From Juglans regia (Eukaryota; Streptophyta; Magnoliopsida; Fagales; Juglandaceae): DNA of 64,000 bases. Shown one piece after another: positions 57,050 to 64,000 of this stretch (within the stretch, counting starts at the first letter, position 1; every line of letters begins with the position of its first letter). The stretch is from the NCBI RefSeq assembly GCF_001411555.2, contig NC_049905.1, positions 10,073,053-10,137,052 on the forward strand, written 5' to 3'. A program made the translations under genes and the position numbers. The notes under the pieces were generated by a model. That model did not search any database and was not told the DNA's origin. It saw only the letters and a list, made by a program, of their open reading frames with translations.

Positions 57050-57545
57050 AAACAGTTTATAAATTCGTTCGAATGTAAAAATACTATTCGGACTAGATAG
57101 CAAACGTCTCCTCCAGATTTGTTTATAACTTCACACCAAAAACATTGTTCAAATGATTGTCTCTATATTTGAATAGAAAATTTCGTACCATCGATCGGTC
57201 TCAAACTTTGTTCGAACTAAAATAGTACGTTCGAACGATTTCTACCCCTCCCCTGCCACAATTGTGTACAATTTCTCGCCACAAATATTGTTGGAACAGT
57301 TATGTCAACATTTGAATGTGAAATTCCATACCGTTTGAATGACTTGGGATCGTTTGAACGGTTTTCTTTTTTGAGATGCTATATTTCATCCCAAAAACTC
57401 TAGTTCAAATAGATATTTATCTGTTTGAATGTGTAAAAAATCATTTTCCATGTTTTGGGACAAAATTTAATTTTCATCTCAAATAACTACTTTTTAAATT
57501 GCATCCCTAAAAGATTTCGCTACTAAAAATCAAATTTCTTGTAGT
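57050..57545. mobile_element. Probable CACTA-like transposon end with subterminal repeats
   Basis: The motif GTTCGAAC/GTTTGAAYG and its inverse recur at least eight times in 500 bp (for example GTTCGAATG, GTTCGAACTAAAA, GTTCGAACGATT, GTTTGAATGAC, GTTTGAACGG). The region closes with TTTCTTGTAGTG, the same TAGTG terminus as the CACTA MITEs. Dense subterminal repeats of one short motif are typical of CACTA ends. The other end is not identified. Confidence 0.5.
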
Positions 57546-57812
57546 GCAAGTTTATACAATTTTTACAAACTTTTTAATAAAATAAATGTATTTGATTTTT
57601 TTAAAATCATGACAGCTAGAAAGAAACGAATTTAGAAAAAGACAAAATACACTTTTTTTAAAAAAAAAACAATATTACCATTATATGATGGGATAGATTT
57701 TAAAAATATTACTTTTAACCCTTTAAGGGAGGACTAAGCCACACATGGGATATGACCTATTATCTAAAAGGACTAGTCAATAATATAATTTGAATCTCGT
57801 TGAATCCATTAT

Positions 57813-57831
57813 AAAGAGTAAAAAATTCTAA
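57813..57831. repeat. 19-bp target-site duplication of the third LINE, 5' copy
   Basis: AAAGAGTAAAAAATTCTAA; the partner at 63,650-63,668 is AAAGAGTAAGAACTTCTAA, 17 of 19 identical. Confidence 0.8.
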
Positions 57832-57957
57832 AATAATATAAACAAATTATCGACATTTTTTAGTTTCATCTCTAGCAAGACCTTATCAACGTCGGAGGTG
57901 GTGTTGGAAGTAGGTTTTATTAGTAGACCTTAGTTTTGAAGTCACAACAGCGGGTCA

Positions 57958-59490
57958 ATGAGTGTGATGGATGGTATTGAGGATAAGTGGAGGCAAATTC
58001 GGTTGACTGAGGAAGATGATGTTATCTTAGAGGTTCCCTTTAGTAACATGGAGGAGGTTTAGAGGAAGGGAGAAAGGAGTCTGATTGGGAAGGTATGCAC
58101 AGAGCGTGAGACAGGTAAGAAAGCTGTAGCAAACACAATGGCAAGGATCTGGAGAATCAGTAAACGTGCAGTGTTCCAGGAAGTTGAGAAAAATGTTTTT
58201 GTGATTACTTGTGTGACACATGTTGATAAACAGAGAAGGCTTGAAGGCAAACCTTGGTTGTTTGATAATGCTTTGTTCTTATTATTGCATTACGATGGGG
58301 TTTTGCAACCAAGGAAGACTCCCTTCGATCACGAAACATTTTGGATGCAAATTCACAATTGGCCATTAGGTTACATGACGAAGGAATTTAGACAAAAAAT
58401 AGGAAGTTTTGTGGGTTGTGTCCTGGGGGTGGATGTGGAGGACGACGAGATAGGCTGGGGAAAGTTTCTACGAGTCAAGGTGGAGATACCTCTGTGCAAA
58501 GCCATTGCCAGAGGCATATTTCTCAATGTTCAGGGATAGAAGGTGTGGGTTTACTTTAAATATGAGAAGCTGCCCAAAATTTGTTTCAGTTGTGGATGGC
58601 TAGTGCATGGGGAGAAAGGATGTACGTTCAATAAGGGAGACCTAGGTGATGTGAAGAATAATAATATGCATTTTGGTTCATGGCTTCATGCTGAGGGCTA
58701 CACTAGACGATAGTCTTCTCCCTCCAATTTTGAAATGGAGAACAGAGGTAAGGGGGAGTGGAAAAAGGCTTCTGGGAGTAGGAAAGAGGAAGGAGAGGCA
58801 AAGGATCTGTCGGGAGCACTGCTCAGGGGTGGTTGTCGAGAGAATCTGACCAGGAGCATAATATGAAAAATACCTGTGGTTCAAGTGTAGGCAAGGCCAT
58901 GAATCAAGGAGTAGATATGGCGGCTGCAGATGTGAGGTTGAATGACATGGATTTAGAGGGAGTAATTGGTGGGATTTCTACAGATGCTAATCGTGCTGAA
59001 ATCACGAGAAGGATCTCGCGGGGACTGATGGTTTCTGAGCCAAGTCAGGTTGATTGCTACATGAAGGAGGGGGAAAATGGAAGGGAAAGAATCGTGTTTT
59101 GAAGGGCTTTAATGGTCCCAGGAGTGGGGATGGGCTTAATCGGGAACAAAGGGCCATTATTGGGCTTGGAGTTGTTGCTAATGAGCCCATTGTTGAACCA
59201 ATGACTATTCCTCAAACTGTGGAGGAAAGATGGAAAAGGAAGCTTCCAGCATCATCCCAGAGACCCATACAGCAGAGAGGATGTGATGGGTGGAGGCGTT
59301 GAGCCCGTGACCAAGGTGGTGCTTCTCTTGCCACTAGACTCTCCAGTGGCAATAAGAAGAGTGTGGAGGGTAGTGGTGCAATGACTGTTTCACCAAGGAT
59401 AGTTAAGAAGGGTCTAAATGGTGATCAGTGGAGGCATGAAGATTTGTCTTTGGACTTGGCAGAGGCTGCTTGCCAGCCCTGCCATGCATT
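57958..59490 (+). pseudogene. LINE ORF1: DUF4283-type domain and CCHC zinc knuckle (broken)
   Basis: ATG at 57,958 (MSVMDGIEDKWRQIRLTEED). An in-frame stop follows NMEEV. The DUF4283-like region is open at 58,138-58,539 (GKPWLFDNALF, FWMQIHNWPLGYM, EIGWGKFLRVKVEIP). After a stop, a zinc knuckle CFSCGWLVHGEKGC is readable at 58,582-58,623 (CX2CX4HX4C). The remainder up to ORF2 is a charged low-complexity linker with frame changes. It would encode an RNA-binding protein if intact. Confidence 0.83.
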
Positions 59491-60330
59491 ATGAAAATCA
59501 TGAGTTGGAACTGTTGGGAACTTGGGAACCCCCGAATAGTTCAAAACCTTTGCTTGTTAGTGAAGGAAAAAGTGCCCGTTGTGGTCTTTTTAATGAAGAC
59601 CAAACTATCTTATAATCGTGCTTAGGCAGTTGCTAGAAGGTTCAAATTTGAGGGTTGCATAGTGGTGGAGGCTATAGGAAAGAGTGGGGGTTTAATGCTA
59701 ATGTGGAAACAACAGGATCAAATAGAGTTGGTCAATTATTCTGAGTGACACATTAATTTCTTGGTGAATAATGACGAGGGCTTGTTCAAGTGGCTTTTGA
59801 CCTATTTTTATAGTCAACCCGATGCTAGTTTAAGGAGTGTGGCTTGGAGATTACTATCATCCTTCAGGCTCGATGAGGGGGATGGGGTGTGATAGGTGAT
59901 TTTAATGAAATATTGACTAATGATGAGAAGGTGGGTGGGAAACAAAGTAGTGAGAAACTAATGAGAATGTTCAGAAAAGTGATTAAGGAGGGAAGTCTAT
60001 CTGATTTAGGATGGAAATGAGAGAAGTTTACATGGTGTAACCGACATGAGGATGATTCTTTCATCAATGAGAGGTTAGATAGAGTTGTGGCAAACACTTC
60101 TTGGAGAGCTAACTGTACTGAGTACAGTGTGGAAACACTGCTTGCTCTTTGCTCAGATCATGGCCCTTTTTTGTTGGTCTGTTTGCAAGAGAAAATATCA
60201 AGCAGGAGAAACAAGGCCCACTCCAACTATGAGGCAAATTGGATTAAGGAGGAAGGATGCAATGACCTAGTTGCAGCAGAATGGCAAATAGGGGTTGTGA
60301 GGGAAAATTGGATGGAATGAGAGTGCAAGG
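59491..60330 (+). pseudogene. LINE ORF2: APE-type endonuclease part
   Basis: ATG at 59,491 reads MKIMSWNCWELGNPR. The Glu box that should follow as QETK reads FLMKTKLS, so the metal-binding Glu is replaced. GDFNEIL near 59,898 and SDHGP near 60,156 are kept. Several stops and frame changes. In active elements this domain nicks the target. Confidence 0.75.
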
Positions 60331-60745
60331 AAAATTGGAGGGTTGCAGGAGGGACCTTCAACAATGGAGCATAAATTTTGCTAAGGAAAGAACTGCTGTA
60401 ATCAGGGAGAAAGTACAGATATAGAGTAAATTGCAAAGAAAAGAGGGGCCTGAGAGTATGAAAAATTAGAAAAGGCTACAAAATGAACTTGGTTTCTTGC
60501 TAGAATAAGAGGATATTAGATGGAAGCAACGAGCTAAGAAGCACTGGCTAGAAGGAGAGGACAGAAACACTAAGTTTTACCATGCATGTGTGAACCAAAG
60601 AAGGAAGAAGAACTTAATAAAAAAGGTAGTTGATAATGAAGGCAAGGAGTTGACTGAGAAGAATGACAATGCACTTGGATTATGGAATCGTTACTCAAAA
60701 GTTTTTGAGTCTTCATAGCCAGCACCAAGGTGCATTGAGTCATGT

Positions 60746-62274
60746 TTGCAAGGGGTAGAAGAAAGGATAACAGATGAGATGAGTGGAAATTTGGACAGAA
60801 TGTTCACTAGTGAGGAAGTAGCAGCAGCACTCAAGCAAATGTCCCCCTTTAAGTCACCAAGGCCTAATGGCTTTGGTACAGGGTTCTATCAAGATCACTG
60901 GGAGATAATGGGCAATGAAGTTTCACAGGCAGTGCTAGACTTTCTAAAGAATGGACATATGCCAAGGGACCTGAATCACACACACATAGCTATGATTCCA
61001 AAGGTAAATTCACTAGTTTATGTGCATGATTATCGACCTATCAGTTTATGCAATGTCTTCTACAAATTGATTTCAAAATTTATGGCAAATAGAATGAAGT
61101 ATGTCTTATCTAAGGTCATTTCATGGAATTAAAGCGCCTTTATTCCTGACAAACTGATCACTGACAACATAATGGTTGCCTATGAGTTGCTTCACACTAT
61201 GCAATCTAGACAGAAGGGAAGGGAGGGCAGTATGGCAATCAAGTTGGAAATGTCTAATGCATATGATAGGGTCAAATGGGACTATTTAGAGGCTATGTTG
61301 ATTAAGCTTGGCTTTGGTCAAAATTGGACAAGGTTGGTGATGGAGTGTGTTAGATCAGTAACTTACTCAGTTTTGACTAATGGAGTTCCAGGTGAGACCA
61401 TATCCCCCTTAAGAGGTTTGAGACAAGGTGACCCCTTGTCATCATACCTGTTTTTGATTTGTGCAGAGGGTCTTAGCTCTTTGCTACAAAAAGCTGAATC
61501 TAGTGGGGCAATTAAGGGGTAGTAGTGTCGAGGGGAGGGATAAGGATCAACCATTTACTCTTTACTGATGATTGCGTCATTTTTTGCAGAGCAAAACAAG
61601 TTGAATGGTGCTTTGTTAACAATTTGTTGGCTCAATATGAAAGGCCTCAGGCCAGACCTTAAACAAGCAGAAAACCAACATTTTGTTCAGTTCAAATACT
61701 AAGGTTAAAACAAGGAATTTCATTCTTCAATAGGTTGAAGGGTTGATGTGCAACAACTATAACAAGCACCTGGGGCTGCCAACTATTGTAGGAAGGTCGA
61801 AGTATACCTCTTTCAGAAGTTTGAAGGAGAGAATTTGGAAAAGGATAAACAGCTGAAAAACTACCTTCTTATCTACTGCTGGAAAATACATTCTTATAAT
61901 AAGTGTTCTGCAGGCTATACCTGCTTTTACTATGAGTGTCTTTAAACTCGTTGGGATCTTAATTCATGAGATTGAAGCTATGCACTCTAAATTCTGGTGG
62001 AGTCACAAGAGACTTGAGGGAGGAATCCATTGGAGAAGTTGGAAGAAACTTAGAATGGTCAAAGGCAAGGGAGGCTTGGGCTTCAGGGATCTTAACAGTT
62101 TTAATAGAGCCTTACTTGCAAAACAAGGATGGAAACTCTTCAAGGAGCCTTCCTCTCTGGTTGCTTGTATTTTTAAGGAAAAATAATTTCAGAGATGTGG
62201 GCTATTGGAGGCTAAGCTGGGGTCTTGTCCTTTTTTTATCTAGAGGAGCTTATGATCAAGCCTGGATTTGGTGA
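60746..62274 (+). pseudogene. LINE ORF2: reverse transcriptase part
   Basis: The open runs 60,746-61,132, 61,172-61,522 and 61,932-62,186 carry MSPFKSPRPNGFG, YRPISLCNVFYKLISKFMANR, LEMSNAYDRVKWDYLE, LRGLRQGDPLSSYLFLICAEG and, after two stops, the catalytic LFTDDCVIF (about 61,558-61,584). The connection region has KFWWSHKR and WRVGNGKSTSIWKDKW. At least four disabling lesions. Confidence 0.85.
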
Positions 62275-62412
62275 GGGGTGGTGCTGTGTGGAGGGTTGGG
62301 AATGGGAAAAGCACAAGTATTTGGAAGGACAAGTGGCTGCCAAGGCCAACAACCTATCAGATTCAGTCACCAGTAAACACCACAAAGCCTGAAGCAAGAG
62401 TAGCTGTTTTAA

Positions 62413-62877
62413 TTGATGAAGATAAGAGATGTTGGAGACGTGAGATGGTTGAAGTCATTTTCACTAAGGAAGAAGCAAAAAATAATATGTGCTATCCCAA
62501 TTAACACTAGGGGAGCAAGTGACAGGTTAATTTGGATGGAGTCATCTAGGGATCTCTTCACTGTAAAGAGTGCCTATTTTGAGGTTTTTATGAAAAAAAG
62601 ACAGAAGCTAGGCGAGTCTTCAAATGGTGCAAAGGATGAGGATCAATGGAAGAACTTATTGCAGATGGGGGTTCCAAGGAAAACAAAACAACTGATATGG
62701 AAAGCTCTAAACAACATCCTACCAACAAAAGATAACATGTTCAAGAAGCAAGTCATTGACAACCACTTATGCCGAATCTGTAAAAGGGAGGAAGAGTCTG
62801 TGGTACCTGTTTTGTGGACATGTTCTGCATCAGCTGATGTGTTGGGTGGGGAGGCAAGTCCTATAAAGAAATGGTAG
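62413..62877 (+). pseudogene. LINE ORF2: zf-RVT-like segment
   Basis: A 154-codon frame with SDRLIWMESSRDLFTVKSAY, WKALNNILPTKDNMFKKQV and CRICKREEESVVPVLWTC, the Cys-containing segment found between RT and RNase H in plant LINEs. Closed by a stop at 62,875. Confidence 0.8.
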
Positions 62878-63128
62878 AGAAATTATACTGATTTTTAGTT
62901 GTTATGGGCTGATTTGTACTAAAGGCTGGATAATGAAAACTTGGAGCTTATCTCAGTTATTTTTCATCAAATTTGGTGTAGAAGGAATGCCACTGTTTTT
63001 GAAAACAAGTTTAAAAGTCCTATTGCAATCTTAGACCTAGCTATGGCTGAGCTGAGCACCTTTAAACAGGTGCACCATAAGGTACCCTGCATAGCACAGA
63101 GGGATCAATCAAGGGCTGGAGGTCAAAA

Positions 63129-63620
63129 GTGGAAACCACCAACTTGGCCTTATTCAAAGTCAATTTTGATGCTACTTTTGACAGAATGAAGGAAATGATG
63201 GGTATGAGAATCGTCATCAAAGATTGTGAATGGGACTTTCTGGCTTCTTTGTTGGCTTCAAAGGAATGTGTAAATTCAATTTTCTTAGTAGAAAGCAATG
63301 CTCTTCTAAGAGCCATGGAACTGTGCCAGGACTTGGGCTTCACTCTGGTGGAGTTTGAAGGTGATGCAAAGGCTGTTGTTGATGTTGTTAAGTCAAATGT
63401 AGATGACAATTCTTGGCTGGGGCAAGTAACTGAGGACATTAAACAAATGATGAGCAGATTCTCTTCATGGCAGCTTTCTTTTGCTCATAGAATGAGCAAC
63501 AATGTTGCTCATGAAGTTGCTAAGTTGACTTTAAGGTTTGATAGTGAAAGGGTGTGGTTAGAAGAGGGTCCTCTTGAGTGTTTGTCTATTGTTTTGGAAG
63601 ACAAATTATGTATTGACTAA
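63129..63620 (+). pseudogene. LINE ORF2: RNase H
   Basis: Contains LFKVNFDATFD with the first Asp, SNALLRAMELCQDLG with a Ser-Asn where Glu is usual (AE/IE to SN), FEGDAKAVVDVV with the second Asp, and MSNNVAHEVAKL. The fold is recognisable, but the expected Glu is not obvious, so activity is doubtful. Confidence 0.75.
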
Positions 63621-63649
63621 TGTTTTATGACCTGAAAGTTTCTTTTCAA

Positions 63650-64000
63650 AAAGAGTAAGAACTTCTAATTTTCAAGCAATGTGTGATATCGTACACCACT
63701 TATCTTTATTATTCAGTATGAGATATTGCACATTACTAATAAGGAGAGATAAATAATTTTTTTATTTTATTTCTTTAATGAGGAAGAATCCCATACTCAT
63801 ATATTAAAGTTTTTGAAATATGACTGTTAAAGCCAAACAGTTGAAAACACGAGTCTTAAAAAATATGATTGTTAATAATAAAGTTTCTAACATATGAGTT
63901 AAAACATAACAAAGAAAGAATAAAGGAATAGAATAGAGAAAGAATAAATAGCATAATTTGGAGCTATTAAGAGTGTGAATGCTCTTCGAACATGCACTTA
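63650..64000. other. Right flank of the third LINE; nothing recognised
   Basis: Begins with the 3' copy of the 19-bp duplication, followed by AT-rich sequence without an ORF. Confidence 0.6.

Larger units (their letters stand above)
57832..63649 (+). mobile_element. Full-length plant LINE (L1-type), inactivated
   Basis: A 5.8-kb element bounded by a 19-bp duplication with two mismatches. In order it carries a DUF4283-type domain with zinc knuckle (ORF1), APE-like endonuclease, reverse transcriptase, zf-RVT-like segment and RNase H. It differs markedly in sequence from the LINE at 17,135, so it belongs to another subfamily. Many stops and frameshifts, with a short A-rich 3' end (TTTTCAAAA). 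Confidence 0.9.

Noticed and set aside
1..64000. tRNA, rRNA or other structural RNA genes
   Set aside because: No cloverleaf with A and B boxes or rRNA core sequence was recognised by eye. A tRNAscan-SE and Infernal run would be decisive; a high-scoring hit would overturn this.

Overview
The window is nuclear DNA of a eudicot plant, probably a woody one. Genes are split by GT-AG introns, intergenic DNA is very AT-rich and full of (AT)n, (CT)n and (CA)n tracts, and plant LINEs, Ty1/copia and Ty3/gypsy-Tat retrotransposons, a Helitron and many MITEs are present. A dense MITE family with GTTTGGATAGTGAGATGAGATG-type ends recalls repeats of Fagales (walnut/pecan/oak) genomes. That placement is an impression, not a test.

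Three host genes are well supported. (1) At 9,459-11,215 on the minus strand is a four-exon gene for a 475-residue plant protein with seven 34-residue tandem repeats and a conserved-looking Cys-containing C-terminal domain; its function is unknown. (2) At 45,051-50,119 on the plus strand is a complete 15-exon MLO-family gene (588 aa) with a calmodulin-binding helix and the C-terminal DFSF tetrapeptide typical of clade V, the powdery-mildew susceptibility clade. (3) At 54,723-56,261 on the plus strand is a complete four-exon GH28 polygalacturonase (389 aa, signal peptide, all four catalytic motifs), probably a pollen-type exopolygalacturonase. A pair of ~215-260 bp inverted repeats, about 90% identical by eye, brackets the polygalacturonase gene and a LINE fragment.

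The rest is mostly transposable elements. From left to right: a perfect 35-bp-arm hairpin (965-1,057), a probable hAT-like relic (3,690-4,359), a non-autonomous Helitron (7,223-7,711), many AT-rich MITEs (8,205-17,134), a full-length but broken LINE (17,135-22,784) nested inside one of those MITEs, an internally deleted copia element (23,340-26,062), a CACTA-type MITE cluster, a 1.04-kb hAT-type element with an 8-bp target duplication (26,511-27,549), a 9.6-kb degenerate Tat-lineage element (31,782-41,349) with an antisense extra ORF, a tandem-repeat region and its own nested hAT MITE, a 151-bp LINE tail with a perfect 17-bp target duplication (42,066-42,216), a LINE fragment (about 51,160-53,757), a CACTA-like relic (57,050-57,545), and a third long LINE (57,832-63,649) bounded by an imperfect 19-bp duplication.

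The three genes do not form a functional cluster. All the retroelement ORFs read carry stops or frameshifts, so the elements look inactive. I found no CRISPR array, operon, rRNA or convincing tRNA. No wholly new biological system is evident. The most informative observations are the clade V MLO gene, the inverted repeats around the polygalacturonase, the antisense ORF with a predicted intron in the Tat element, and the several nested insertions whose target duplications can be read directly.
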